From NCBI GenBank assembly GCA_017396515.1, contig JAFQLV010000057.1, forward strand, positions 1 through 53,098: a DNA stretch of 53,098 nt, given 5' to 3'. Shown here one piece after another: positions 1-7,899 of the stretch; position 1 is the stretch's first letter, and each line of letters begins with the position of its first letter. The stretch comes from Clostridia bacterium (GTDB lineage: Bacteria; Bacillota; Clostridia; Oscillospirales; Acutalibacteraceae). A program made the translations under genes and the position numbers. Below the pieces are notes generated by a model that had not been told where the DNA came from, did not search any database, and worked only from the letters and a program-made list of their open reading frames with translations.

Positions 1-93
1 AAAAAATGGCAATGTGGAAGTTCAAAAACGAGAATTTCCGTGATTTTCAAGCCTTTTTTCCATTTTATTCCAAATATTAAACAATACAGACAT

Positions 94-230
94 AAAACCG
101 TGTCTCGCTTGATTGCGAAACACGGTTTTTCGACAGTCTGAAAGGACCGATGCAAATCGGTCCTTTTAAGTGTGTCGAAAAAGCAGCAAACACATAAATT
201 AAGCGACAAAGCGTGAGCTTTGTCGCTTAA
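94..230. repeat. Cluster of three intergenic hairpins
   Basis: Three palindromes follow one another. Stem 94-103/120-129 has an inner TCGC/GCGA stem. Stem 141-151/156-166 is an 11-bp perfect stem with a GCAA loop. Stem 199-212/217-230 is a 14-bp perfect stem with a GTGA loop. The second is also enclosed by a 10-bp perfect outer stem, 126-135/173-182 (TTTTTCGACA with TGTCGAAAAA), which competes with the 3' arm of the first. The last two loops fit the GNRA tetraloop rule, suggesting they act as RNA. No gene is seen in 1-305, and no coding frame crosses these stems. They may serve as terminators for a gene left of the window or be a palindromic repeat family; the function is not known. Confidence 0.7.
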
Positions 231-305
231 CTGTTAAAACCTTTATAGACATAATCTTAAATTTGCCAACTGAATTTTATCTATGTGTGGTCGTGCCCCT
301 TATAT

Positions 306-1025
306 TTAGTGTCTTGTGTCATCAGAATATTTTTCGCAGTACCTCGCCTGAAATGAAGGCTCTTCGCCGCCGGCATAAAGATGACTCAGGTCGCCGTATT
401 GAAGGCAGGTGAAAATAGCCTTGCCTTTTTCTCTTTCCTGAGTTACGAGGCGGGTCACCGAGGTGGGTAAAGCCACGAAGTTATGCCACATTATCATAGG
501 TGAAACATTGAAAATATGGGAAAGAATAACGGATTCAACACCGAAGTGGCAAAACAGCACTATTATATCGGAGTTTTCCTCTTTCACCTCATAAATTCTG
601 CCTTTATGAATATAGCCGTGTTTTTCAAGAAGCTCATCTACTCCGTCACAGACTTGCTTATAATGACGGCGAACATCGCCTTTTTTCATAAGAGGAACCT
701 TGTGCCAATCCTCATAGGAGTAGTATTCCCTATAGGCTGTCCAGTAAGAGGGGAGTCTGTCCCAACAGGCGGTTTTGCCAAGAAGTCCCTTCTTTACGGT
801 GCCTCTGAATTCGTGGAGCCAGTCGAGAGTCTGAGCTTCTCTGCCAAGCCTTGTCAGAGTGTAGGCGGCAGTCTTTTGCGCCCGTCCCATAGGGGAACAG
901 TAAAAAGCCTTTATATCAAGCTTACAAAGCCTGTCAGCGAGAAGCCGTGCTTCTCTTATGCCTTTCTCGGTTATGCTGTCATGAGCATAGTCAGGGTCAG
1001 CGTGGCGTACAATAAGAATTTCCAT
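306..1025 (-). CDS. Histidine phosphatase family protein
   Basis: A 239-residue protein of the histidine phosphatase (phosphoglycerate mutase-like) superfamily, which hydrolyses phosphate esters through a phospho-histidine intermediate. The N-terminal ILIVRHAD carries the catalytic Arg7-His8, with RHA in place of the commoner RHG. A GRAQKTA segment (second Arg region) follows, and VLFCHFGVES near residue 180 supplies the second catalytic His. The start is the ATG at 1023-1025, preceded by AAAGGAGG at about 1031-1040; an upstream in-frame Met has no ribosome site. It is monocistronic, following a terminator at 1068-1106. The substrate cannot be told from sequence. It should not be assumed to be the histidinol-phosphatase missing from the his operon. 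Confidence 0.85.
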   Translation of the reverse strand: MEILIVRHADPDYAHDSITEKGIREARLLADRLCKLDIKAFYCSPMGRAQKTAAYTLTRLGREAQTLDWLHEFRGTVKKGLLGKTACWDRLPSYWTAYREYYSYEDWHKVPLMKKGDVRRHYKQVCDGVDELLEKHGYIHKGRIYEVKEENSDIIVLFCHFGVESVILSHIFNVSPMIMWHNFVALPTSVTRLVTQEREKGKAIFTCLQYGDLSHLYAGGEEPSFQARYCEKYSDDTRH

Positions 1026-1067
1026 AAATCTGCCTCCTTTAAGAAAATTATAGCACCGCACAAAAAG

Positions 1068-1106
1068 AAAAGCAACCTTGATATTTATTGTCAAGGTTGC
1101 TTTTTA
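1068..1106 (-). terminator. Rho-independent terminator (both directions)
   Basis: An 11-bp perfect stem, 1071-1081/1091-1101, is flanked by A-runs and T-runs on both sides. It lies just after the stop of the leftward DUF3048 gene, so it probably ends that transcript and may also block rightward read-through. Confidence 0.8.
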
Positions 1107-1118
1107 ATGTCAACATGT

Positions 1119-2195
1119 TTACGATGCACTTTTTTGCGAAATAGTGGTGCAACCGGGAGCGATGACACCTATGTAGCTGTTGCCCGGATTAACCAAAAGC
1201 TCTGTGCCTGCCTCGTCAAAGAGGACTATGCTTGCATCCTCTGTGGATTTGACCCAGGTGATTTTCTGAGCCTTACCTATTGAAATATAGAAGCCTGTGC
1301 CGCCCTTCCAGTCAAGCTCGATAAGCTGACCGCCTTTATAGTTATGCACATCCGTTTCAAGAACGAAAACATTGGTGTAATTGAGCTGCTTATTCTTAAC
1401 AGAATCCATATGAGCCTTGCCGCAGTGGTCTTTATAATAGGTCTTGGTTTTGCTGTTGTAGGTAAAGGTGCTGTCATAATAAATTGAATAGTCAAGCTGA
1501 ACTGTGTCTGCAGTTATTGTGCCGGCAGTCTTTGGAGCGTCTTCACTTCTGAAGTTGAAAGCATTTACATCCTTGCCGTCGAGGTAGTCGGTGCGGACCT
1601 CGTATTTTTTCAGCAGCTCAGGAATACCCTTGCCGTTGACATAAGCCGTGTGCTCGCTGCTGTATTTCTTGAGCCTTTCAGGGTCTCTGCCGAAAACAAG
1701 TGAATCGGGATTCTGGTTGCCGTCGAAGTAGTCGATGCCGATTCTCTTAAGAGTGGGAGTTGCAAGGCTTTCGTTACTGCCGAAGCAGAAGTAAATTGCA
1801 TCAAAGCCGTGAGCAAAAATGGGGAAGTAATATCGGCAGCTTCTGACAGAGCAGACCTTAGGCACCTTGGTCTGGTCGCCGTAAAGAGCCATAAGTCTTG
1901 TGATGCCGCCCTCAACGAGCACCTCAAAAAGTATATCCGCATCATAAACACCGTATTGCGGCAGAGAAGCCTTGATGTTGTTGACCATAACGGCAACGGG
2001 GCGTTTGCCTGCGGCGGCCTCACTCAGACCGCTTTCACCGGTGAGACGGTTATAATAAACAGGCTTTACCTCTTCGGTGGTTGTCACTTCGGTGGTACTC
2101 GTGGTAGTTTCTTCTTCGCCCTTGCCTATGCAGCCGCCAAAGGTGAGAGCAATAATAAGTATAAGGCTGATAATTGAAAATAAACGCTTCTTCAT
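1119..2195 (-). CDS. DUF3048 (YerB-like) lipoprotein
   Basis: A 358-residue exported lipoprotein. The signal peptide ends in a lipobox around Cys22 (TFGGC), followed by a low-complexity Glu/Thr linker (residues ~27-43). The DUF3048/YerB domain then begins (RPVAVMVNN near residue 65, and a VEGGITRLMALY block near 95 typical of the family). YerB-family proteins are widespread in Firmicutes and their biochemical role is unsettled. The start is supported by GAAAGGAAA ahead of the ATG at 2193-2195. It stands alone between two terminators. Anchoring on the outer face of the membrane is inferred from the lipobox. Confidence 0.88.
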   Translation of the reverse strand: MKKRLFSIISLILIIALTFGGCIGKGEEETTTSTTEVTTTEEVKPVYYNRLTGESGLSEAAAGKRPVAVMVNNIKASLPQYGVYDADILFEVLVEGGITRLMALYGDQTKVPKVCSVRSCRYYFPIFAHGFDAIYFCFGSNESLATPTLKRIGIDYFDGNQNPDSLVFGRDPERLKKYSSEHTAYVNGKGIPELLKKYEVRTDYLDGKDVNAFNFRSEDAPKTAGTITADTVQLDYSIYYDSTFTYNSKTKTYYKDHCGKAHMDSVKNKQLNYTNVFVLETDVHNYKGGQLIELDWKGGTGFYISIGKAQKITWVKSTEDASIVLFDEAGTELLVNPGNSYIGVIAPGCTTISQKSAS

Positions 2196-2288
2196 AATGT
2201 TTTTCCTTTCATAGGGGAGAGAGTTTCACTGCTTATAAGTATAGCACTAAAAAGGTGATATTTCAACAAATTTTGCATAATTGGGCAA

Positions 2289-2332
2289 AAATTTAAAGGC
2301 GGAAATCCCTTGTTAAGGATTATCTGCCTTTT
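2289..2332 (-). terminator. Terminator after XRE regulator gene
   Basis: An inverted repeat (AAAGGC ... GCCTT with inner AATCC/GGATT) overlaps the end of the XRE gene. Read leftward it is followed by a T-rich stretch. Confidence 0.6.
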
Positions 2333-2559
2333 ATTTTTCCGCACTCTCTTTTTTTATCCTTTTTTAAATCTAACAGATAATCTGAAGAAACATTATACAG
2401 CTCACATAAGGCTCTGAGGTGTCTTACAGGCAGCTCATTGGCTTCTCGCTCATAGCGGGCATACATAGTCTGAGATGTGCCGAGATATTTTGCAACCTCT
2501 TCCTGTGTCAGGTCATTATCTTCACGCAGGTCACGGAGCTTTTCAATCATGCTTTTCAT
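2320..2559 (-). CDS. XRE-family helix-turn-helix repressor
   Basis: A 79-residue DNA-binding protein made almost entirely of one Cro/CI-type HTH domain (residues ~6-62): LTQEEVAKYLGTSQ is the helix-turn-recognition helix and VSSDYLL the typical closing segment. The start is the Met in MKSMIEKL, preceded by AAAAGGGAAA; two more upstream in-frame Met codons lack a ribosome site. It diverges from the lipoprotein gene at 2714. Two copies of the same palindrome (AGTAAA-N4-TTTACT) lie in the shared intergenic region, so it probably represses itself and the divergent cassette (inference). The stretch 2320-4313 is visibly more AT-rich than the surrounding operons. Confidence 0.88.
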   Translation of the reverse strand: MKSMIEKLRDLREDNDLTQEEVAKYLGTSQTMYARYEREANELPVRHLRALCELYNVSSDYLLDLKKDKKRECGKIKGR

Positions 2560-2601
2560 AGTTATTTCCCTTTTCATATTATTCTGATATTTAGTGTACA
2601 C

Positions 2602-2617
2602 AGTAAATATGTTTACT
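2602..2617. promoter_or_regulatory. Palindromic operator, copy 1
   Basis: AGTAAATATGTTTACT is a perfect AGTAAA-N4-TTTACT inverted repeat 42 bp upstream of the XRE start codon. It shares its half-sites with the copy at 2660-2675, which suggests autoregulation by the adjacent XRE protein. Confidence 0.6.
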
Positions 2618-2651
2618 ATGAAAAGCTAATAAATATTTTTACTAAAAAATA

Positions 2652-2680
2652 TTGACTTTAGTAAATAAATTTACTATAAT
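2652..2680 (+). promoter_or_regulatory. Sigma-A promoter with operator copy 2 in the spacer
   Basis: TTGACT (2652-2657) and TATAAT (2675-2680) are 17 bp apart and drive the lipoprotein/zinc-ribbon cassette. The spacer is occupied by AGTAAATAAATTTACT (2660-2675), the second AGTAAA-N4-TTTACT palindrome, a position that would block RNA polymerase when bound. The two operator centres are 58 bp apart. Confidence 0.75.
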
Positions 2681-2713
2681 CAAAGTATCAAATTGTATTT
2701 GGAGGAAGTAAAA

Positions 2714-3196
2714 ATGAAAAAATCTATTATCTTATTACTAACGGTTGTCTTGTGTTTGGCTCTTTGTGCATGTGGAACAACTCAGAATTTCAGTGTTGCA
2801 GATCTGGAAAAAAGTCTTGAGGGCAAAAACGGCGTTTTAAATGTTGAAACTTCCGGTAAAACTATAAAAGAATTTACCTATGTTGTTAAAGATGTCAATG
2901 CAGAAAAATTATACGATAAAAGCTTTTGTGAAAAGACTTTTTATGAAGTCTTAAAAGGCAATACAATGAATCTTACTTATAACGAACTTAAATCAATGGG
3001 TGCCTTTATTCCGCTAATGTCAATTGTTAACCTTTTGGAAAATAGTGACGATACAGAATTTGACTATATACAATACACCGAAGAATTATTGGGCATTGTT
3101 TGTGATGGTAATACACAGAAATATAATGAATGGTCTGTTTCGGCAGATATAGATGTGGCTAATGATAGTATTACAATATTGGCTACTTACGAATAA
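2714..3196 (+). CDS. Small lipoprotein of unknown function
   Basis: A 160-residue protein with a hydrophobic N-terminal signal and a lipobox-like LCAC (acylated Cys20, with an unusual Cys at -2). No recognised domain follows; the rest is mixed, mildly acidic and predicted extracellular. The start is the ATG after GGAGGAAG (2701-2708); an in-frame upstream Met at 2693 precedes the ribosome site and is rejected. It is the first gene of a probable operon with the two zinc-ribbon proteins (17 bp to the next start), under the promoter at 2652-2680 that the divergent XRE protein probably controls. Function unknown. Confidence 0.8.
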   Translation: MKKSIILLLTVVLCLALCACGTTQNFSVADLEKSLEGKNGVLNVETSGKTIKEFTYVVKDVNAEKLYDKSFCEKTFYEVLKGNTMNLTYNELKSMGAFIPLMSIVNLLENSDDTEFDYIQYTEELLGIVCDGNTQKYNEWSVSADIDVANDSITILATYE

Positions 3197-3213
3197 ACTG
3201 AGAGGTGAAAACA

Positions 3214-3651
3214 ATGGAATGTAAATATTGTTCTGCTCAGTTACACGAAGGCTCCAAGTTTTGTGTTAATTGTGGCAAATCACTTGCAGAAGATGAAGAA
3301 ATCAAAGCTTCAGCAGATGTGCCTGCAAATGTTGAACCCATAAAAGGAGAAAGCACTTTAAACATGCAGCCTGTAAGCGTACCTGAAAAGAAAAAGAAGA
3401 AAATCCGTGTGGCTCATTTTGAAATTATAGCAGGTATAGTTATTATAATTGTTGGTGTGTTAAGATTTTTAGACTCAGGCGTTTCAGTAAGCAGCACTTC
3501 TTTTGGCGGAGACTTCTATACCTATTCATACAGGGGTATTGTCAATTGTGTTAACCTGCTGTCACAGGTAAACGGTACGGCATCATGGATTATAATTGCA
3601 CTTGGAATTATGATTGCTTTTGACGGACTTAAAGGTTTGAGAAGAAGGTAA
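3214..3651 (+). CDS. Zinc-ribbon membrane protein
   Basis: A 145-residue protein starting with a compact zinc ribbon (Cys3-x2-Cys6 ... Cys17-x2-Cys20). A charged linker ending in a Lys/Arg-rich stretch (KKKKKKIRVAHF) leads to a transmembrane segment (IIAGIVIIIVGVLRFL) and a second hydrophobic segment near the C-terminus (WIIIALGIMIAF). The basic residues before the first segment place the ribbon in the cytoplasm (inference). The start is the ATG at 3214 after AGAGGTG; an in-frame GTG at 3205 overlaps the ribosome site. It is second in the cassette. Zinc-ribbon/TM proteins of this type are common in Clostridia and have no assigned function. Confidence 0.8.
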   Translation: MECKYCSAQLHEGSKFCVNCGKSLAEDEEIKASADVPANVEPIKGESTLNMQPVSVPEKKKKKIRVAHFEIIAGIVIIIVGVLRFLDSGVSVSSTSFGGDFYTYSYRGIVNCVNLLSQVNGTASWIIIALGIMIAFDGLKGLRRR

Positions 3652-3659
3652 ATACGGAT

Positions 3660-4313
3660 ATGGAAAAGTGCAGTAATTGCGGTGCAGATAACGCAATAAC
3701 AGATAGTTTTTGCAGCCAATGCGGCAATAAGCTTAAAAAAGATACAGTGAAGGAAAAAATCGGAAATGTATTACAAAGAGTTCCGGCAATACTGAAGAAA
3801 AACAAAAAGATAGTTGCACTGATTTTAGTTGTGGCTGTTTTATCCGGGGGTATCTGTTGCATATATGATCTGACTCATTGCGAGTGGTGCAGTAATTCGG
3901 TTGCTGACGGCTCGGACTATTGCTATGATCATAAATGCTACTTATGTAATGACCCGATAACCTACAGTTCAGATAAATATTGCTACTATCATTATCTTAC
4001 AAATGATGATGATTCACCGCTTAATACTTATTCTGCATCTAATGATTTAAAATTCAGTAATTTGTATCTGACAAGTAATACTTCTTATACTCAGCTTAAA
4101 GGCACAATAACTAATAACGGCACACGAACATATAAATATGTTAAGGTAAAAGGTGCATTTGAAGATTACTCAGGAAATGTTATTGACACGGACTGGACTT
4201 ATGCTGTGGGAAGCGAAGGACTCTCACCGGGTGAATCAAAAACCTTTTCAATGTCTGTGACAAAGGATTATCGTATAAAGGATTGCACCGTTTCCATAAT
4301 TGACTATGACTAA
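3660..4313 (+). CDS. Zinc-ribbon membrane protein with FxLYD-like domain
   Basis: A 217-residue protein. It has an N-terminal zinc ribbon (Cys4-x2-Cys7 ... Cys18-x2-Cys21), a basic linker, one transmembrane helix at about residues 50-68 (IVALILVVAVLSGGICCIY), a Cys-rich external patch, and a C-terminal beta-domain resembling FxLYD (LKGTITNNGTRTYKYVKVK ... SLSPGES-like turn). FxLYD domains are extracellular beta-sandwiches of unknown ligand. It starts 8 bp after the preceding stop; the only ribosome site (GAAGG) lies in the end of that gene, so translation is probably coupled. It is last in the XRE-linked cassette and is followed by a terminator. Confidence 0.8.
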   Translation: MEKCSNCGADNAITDSFCSQCGNKLKKDTVKEKIGNVLQRVPAILKKNKKIVALILVVAVLSGGICCIYDLTHCEWCSNSVADGSDYCYDHKCYLCNDPITYSSDKYCYYHYLTNDDDSPLNTYSASNDLKFSNLYLTSNTSYTQLKGTITNNGTRTYKYVKVKGAFEDYSGNVIDTDWTYAVGSEGLSPGESKTFSMSVTKDYRIKDCTVSIIDYD

Positions 4314-4320
4314 ACATAAC

Positions 4321-4350
4321 AAGACCGCCGAACCCCCGGCGGTCTTAATG
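4321..4350. terminator. Terminator between convergent genes
   Basis: A 10-bp GC-rich stem (AAGACCGCCG/CGGCGGTCTT, 4321-4330/4337-4346) sits between the end of the zinc-ribbon cassette and the end of the convergent PepSY gene. Confidence 0.8.
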
Positions 4351-4364
4351 TGTATTTTTTATTT

Positions 4365-5003
4365 TCAGAAACCTATCTTGCTTCTGATAGTTGCAATTAT
4401 AATTTCAACTGCAAGCATGATTCTGCCTAAAATGTTGCGGCTTGCAGGCTGATAGATTTCCATATTATCAACCACACCTGTTTCAGCATAAACCGTGCAG
4501 GTATATTTTGTTGAATAGCCAATGGCAAATGTAATATCATAGCTGATAGCTACTGCACCGACAGCGTTTTCTTTAACTGAGAGCACAACAGCATCACTGC
4601 TGTTTACACAGAAGGCTTTATATGCATTGATGAGAGCCTTGTCACGGCTGAGGTAAATGCCGTCATTACCGCTGTCAGGGAATAAATCGCCAAGCAGTGA
4701 AGCATTGAGCTTACAGCTCTTGTTAAGGATTTCACCGTTGTTGGCATCAACTGTTGTAGTATATTTAGTGTATGTGCCGTCTGCAAACTCAACCATAGTT
4801 GACACCTTATAAATCTCTGTGCCCTCGTCGTTGGTTGTGAGCTCGTGAGTGTTATACACAAGGCTTGTGTAGCTCAGGCTTTCCAAAGCAATTGCTTTTG
4901 CCTGATCAGGTGAAATTGTTGCTGCAAAAGCTGTCAGGGTTATTGTGAGTGTGAGTATAAGCACAAGAGTGACGGATAAGAACTTTTTAAGAGCGTTTTT
5001 CAT
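4365..5003 (-). CDS. Secreted PepSY-repeat protein
   Basis: A 212-residue exported protein. A signal peptide (cleavage expected after TAFA, residue ~27) is followed by two PepSY-like modules: ISPDQAKAIALESL ... VDANNGEIL (residues ~30-95), and LSRDKALINAYKAF ... VYAETGVV (residues ~118-185). PepSY domains occur in extracellular proteins and propeptides, where some inhibit proteases. No catalytic domain is attached. The last ~22 residues (ILGRIMLAVEIIIATI then RSKIGF) form a hydrophobic or amphipathic C-terminal segment. Short hydrophobic C-terminal segments also end the secreted proteins at 13936 and 35839. Monocistronic. Confidence 0.75.
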   Translation of the reverse strand: MKNALKKFLSVTLVLILTLTITLTAFAATISPDQAKAIALESLSYTSLVYNTHELTTNDEGTEIYKVSTMVEFADGTYTKYTTTVDANNGEILNKSCKLNASLLGDLFPDSGNDGIYLSRDKALINAYKAFCVNSSDAVVLSVKENAVGAVAISYDITFAIGYSTKYTCTVYAETGVVDNMEIYQPASRNILGRIMLAVEIIIATIRSKIGF

Positions 5004-5101
5004 TTTTAGTCTGCCTTTCTTTTTGTGTTTTAATAATCTGATAATAAACCTAAAATATTTTCAAATTATTTCAAAATAGCAAATTATGGAATTTATTTAA
5101 T

Positions 5102-5142
5102 AAAAAAGCGAAGAACATATGCTTTTAAGCGTTGTTCTTCGC
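5102..5142 (-). terminator. Terminator of the his operon
   Basis: Stem GCGAAGAAC/GTTCTTCGC (5108-5116/5134-5142) has an additional inner pairing. Read leftward it is followed by six T residues. It lies directly after the hisIE stop. Confidence 0.85.
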
Positions 5143-5149
5143 AATATTA

Positions 5150-5806
5150 TTATGAGGTCATTTTTTCCTGCTTGACCTTGTGGTCAATAATGTGTCTTGA
5201 AGCAAGCTCTCTGTGAACTTCTTCAAGTGAAATGCCCATTTCGTTCATAAGCACCATTACATGATAAGCAAGGTCTGCAATTTCGTAAATGGTCTCTTTC
5301 TTATCGTCAGCCTTAGCGGCAATGATAACCTCGGTGCATTCCTCGCCGACCTTCTTGAGTATCTTGTCAACACCCTTCTGGAAAAGATAGGTTGTGTATG
5401 AGCCCTCGGGGAGGGTTGCTTTTCTGTCCTTAAGCAGAGCATCAAGCCCTTCAAGTGAAAATTCACTAAGCTCGTCACTGTGCCATACTTCTTTGGTGAA
5501 GCAGGAGTCTGTGCCCGTGTGGCAGGCAGGGCCGTCTTTTTCAACCACAACTGTCAGTGCGTCCTTATCACAGTCAGCAGTGATTGACACAATGTGCTGA
5601 TAGTTGCCGCTTGTCTCACCCTTGAGCCAAAGCTCCTGTCTTGAGCGTGAGAAAAAGCAGGTAAGCCCCTTTTCCATTGAAATTTCAAGGCTTTCACGGT
5701 TCATATAAGCAAGAGTGAGCACCTTTTTAGTTATGGAGTCCACAACAATAGCAGGGATAAGACCCTTATCGTCAAACTTAAGCTCGTTAATATCAAAATT
5801 TGTCAT
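5150..5806 (-). CDS. hisIE: Bifunctional phosphoribosyl-AMP cyclohydrolase / phosphoribosyl-ATP pyrophosphatase
   Basis: A 218-residue fusion catalysing steps 2 and 3 of histidine biosynthesis in the cytoplasm. The HisI cyclohydrolase half (residues ~1-110) has the metal-binding ADCDKDA motif and [12 protein letters not shown], whose Cys residues belong to the zinc/active-site set. The HisE half (residues ~118-210) has [10 protein letters not shown] and the MazG-like helix pair [14 protein letters not shown] ... [13 protein letters not shown] that binds Mg-pyrophosphate. Length and order are those of normal HisIE. It is the last gene of the operon, 2 bp after hisF and just before the terminator. 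Confidence 0.96.
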   Translation of the reverse strand: MTNFDINELKFDDKGLIPAIVVDSITKKVLTLAYMNRESLEISMEKGLTCFFSRSRQELWLKGETSGNYQHIVSITADCDKDALTVVVEKDGPACHTGTDSCFTKEVWHSDELSEFSLEGLDALLKDRKATLPEGSYTTYLFQKGVDKILKKVGEECTEVIIAAKADDKKETIYEIADLAYHVMVLMNEMGISLEEVHRELASRHIIDHKVKQEKMTS

Positions 5807-5808
5807 AG

Positions 5809-6567
5809 TTATAACCTCACATTTATATTGTTTTCTTTAAGCAGCTTTTTAAGGTCAGATATCTGCACCTCGCCGAAATGGAAAATTGAAGCTGCAAGAC
5901 CTGCGTCAATGTCGGGAATTTCCTTGAAGAGGGTTATGAAATCCTCTGCTGAGCCTGCACCGCCGGATGCGATTACGGGTACGTTAACTGCTTCGCAGAC
6001 AGCCTTGAGCATATCGATGTCAAAGCCTTTCTTTACTCCGTCAGTGTCAATGGAATTGACAACAACCTCACCTGCGCCCATATCAACACAGCGTTTAATC
6101 CATGAAATAGCCTCCATGCCAGTGTCTTCTCTGCCGCCCTTGGCGAAAACATGAAAAACACCGTCAACACGCTTAATGTCGCATGAAATAACCACACACT
6201 GGTTGCCGTAAAGCCTTGCCGCCTGACTGATAAGGTCAGGATTTTTAATTGAACCTGAGTTCACACTGACCTTGTCTGCCCCGCATTTCAGTACGCGGTC
6301 AAAGTCCTCAACAGTGTTTATGCCGCCGCCCACGGTGAGAGGTATAAATATCTTTGAGGCCACTTCCTTCAAGATGTCGGTGAAAAGCTGTCTGCCCTCG
6401 GCACTTGCGGTGATATCGTAAAAAACCAGCTCGTCTGCACCGCAGGAGCTGTAAAATTCGCCAAGCTCAACGGGTGAGGAAACATCATTGAGATTCTGAA
6501 AGTTAGTTCCCTTGACAACTCTGCCGTTTCTCACATCAAGGCAGGGGATAATTCTTTTAGTTATCAT
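5809..6567 (-). CDS. hisF: Imidazole glycerol phosphate synthase, cyclase subunit
   Basis: A 252-residue (beta/alpha)8 barrel that uses ammonia delivered by HisH to convert PRFAR to imidazole glycerol phosphate and AICAR. Both catalytic aspartates are visible: Asp11 in [12 protein letters not shown] and Asp130 in [11 protein letters not shown]. Phosphate-binding TVGGGI and ASGGAG loops mark the two half-barrels. Its start overlaps the hisA stop by 4 bases (ATGA), so translation is coupled. It pairs with HisH two genes upstream. Confidence 0.97.
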   Translation of the reverse strand: MITKRIIPCLDVRNGRVVKGTNFQNLNDVSSPVELGEFYSSCGADELVFYDITASAEGRQLFTDILKEVASKIFIPLTVGGGINTVEDFDRVLKCGADKVSVNSGSIKNPDLISQAARLYGNQCVVISCDIKRVDGVFHVFAKGGREDTGMEAISWIKRCVDMGAGEVVVNSIDTDGVKKGFDIDMLKAVCEAVNVPVIASGGAGSAEDFITLFKEIPDIDAGLAASIFHFGEVQISDLKKLLKENNINVRL

Positions 6568-7277
6568 TTTGCTACCTCCACAGCCTCTTTAAGGTCAACG
6601 GCACCCACATAATATGCCTTGCCGATAATTGCACCGTAAAGGTTCATCTCTTTCAGCGCCCTTATATCGTCTATGCTTGACACACCGCCGGAGGCCACTA
6701 TATCCATGGGGTATTTCTGTGACAGCTCCTTATAAAGCTGACGGTTTGTGCCCTGCATAGCACCGTCCTTTGATATGTCTGTGCAGACAACTGTTTTCAC
6801 TCCGATGTCACTGAGGTGGCTGAAAAATTCATCTGCCGTAAGCTGACTTTTTTCAGTCCAGCCCTTGATGGCAACAAAGCCGTCTTTAAGGTCAACACCT
6901 ACAGCAATAGCTTGCTTATATTTGCTGACCATTCTTCTGAGAAATTCATCATCCGTTACGGCAGCAGTACCGAGAATAACCCTTGTAACGCCGAGGTCAA
7001 TATATTTTTTCACCGTTTCCTCATCGCGGATGCCGCCGCCTATTTCGACGGCAAGATTTGTATATTCCACAACCTTGCGGACCTCATCGATGTTGGGAGT
7101 TGTGCCGTTTTTGGCACCCTCAAGGTCAACCATGTGGATGAAGGTGGCACCGCACTGCTCAAATTTGCGTGCAATTTCAATGGGGTTGTTGCTGTAAACC
7201 GTCATCTGCTCATAGTCGCCCTTATAGAGCCTGACAGCCTTTTTGTCATATAAATCAATTGCGGGTAAAATCAGCAT
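6564..7277 (-). CDS. hisA: ProFAR isomerase
   Basis: A 237-residue (beta/alpha)8 barrel that isomerises ProFAR to PRFAR (Amadori rearrangement). Catalytic Asp8 (LPAIDLYDKKAVRL) and Asp129 (AVGVDLKDG) are present, together with VEIGGGIR and ASGGVSS phosphate loops. Nothing suggests the dual HisA/TrpF (PriA) type, although this cannot be excluded from sequence reading alone. It follows hisH by 1 bp and overlaps hisF. Confidence 0.96.
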   Translation of the reverse strand: MLILPAIDLYDKKAVRLYKGDYEQMTVYSNNPIEIARKFEQCGATFIHMVDLEGAKNGTTPNIDEVRKVVEYTNLAVEIGGGIRDEETVKKYIDLGVTRVILGTAAVTDDEFLRRMVSKYKQAIAVGVDLKDGFVAIKGWTEKSQLTADEFFSHLSDIGVKTVVCTDISKDGAMQGTNRQLYKELSQKYPMDIVASGGVSSIDDIRALKEMNLYGAIIGKAYYVGAVDLKEAVEVAK

Positions 7278-7278
7278 T

Positions 7279-7899
7279 TCAGTTTTCTCCTATCTCGCAA
7301 AATCCGCGAAGAATGTTAAGACCCACAGTGCCGCTTTTTTCCGGGTGGAACTGGCAGGCATAGATGTTGTCCTTCCAGACGCAGGCGGTGAAGTCAATGC
7401 CGTACTCTGCCGAGGCGGCACACTCTGCAATGTCTTTTTCGGCGAAATATGAATGAACAAAATAAACATGGTCGCCGTCATTTATATATTTGAAAAGAGG
7501 GCAATCCTTTTGGTTTATTTTAAGAGCATTCCAGCCTATATGAGGAATTTTAAGCTCTTTGCCGAGTCTGCCCTCAAAGGGGAGAATATCAGCATCAATA
7601 AGCCCCAGACCCTCGTGGCAGCCGTATTCAAAGCTGTGAGCGAAAAGCAGCTGCATGCCCAGGCATATGCCCATAAGAGGCTTACCCTTGGCAGCTTCTT
7701 CAAGAACGGTTTTATCAAGTCCGCTTTCACGGAGCTTCTTGGCTGCATCCTCAAAGGCACCCACACCGGGCAGTATAATTTTATCGGCTTTTCTTATGGT
7801 GTTTTTATCGCTTGTTATCACCGCATCGGCACCTATTGCCTTAAAGGATGAAACAAGGGAAAAAAGGTTACCTACACCGTAATCAATAATTGCAATCAT
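7279..7899 (-). CDS. hisH: Imidazole glycerol phosphate synthase, glutaminase subunit
   Basis: A 206-residue class I glutamine amidotransferase that releases ammonia for HisF. The nucleophile is Cys79 in PLMGICLGMQLL. The His-Glu pair lies in ACQFHPEKSG near residue 182. The N-terminal IIDYGVGNL and LPGVGAF (oxyanion strand) are typical. Its first base is shared with the last base of the hisB stop (TAATG overlap). Confidence 0.97.
   Translation of the reverse strand: MIAIIDYGVGNLFSLVSSFKAIGADAVITSDKNTIRKADKIILPGVGAFEDAAKKLRESGLDKTVLEEAAKGKPLMGICLGMQLLFAHSFEYGCHEGLGLIDADILPFEGRLGKELKIPHIGWNALKINQKDCPLFKYINDGDHVYFVHSYFAEKDIAECAASAEYGIDFTACVWKDNIYACQFHPEKSGTVGLNILRGFCEIGEN

Noticed and set aside
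306-1025. Missing histidinol-phosphatase of the his pathway
   Set aside because: The product is a generic histidine-phosphatase-superfamily member, not linked to the operon and separated by six genes; there is no sequence evidence for histidinol phosphate as substrate.
516-1283. Rightward open frame across two leftward genes
   Set aside because: It lies antisense to the histidine phosphatase and the DUF3048 lipoprotein, crosses their terminator and has no recognisable domain.
3205-3213. GTG start for the zinc-ribbon protein, three codons upstream of the chosen ATG
   Set aside because: The GTG is part of the AGAGGTG ribosome site. The same reasoning moved the starts of mreB, bofA and the exported protein at 24834.
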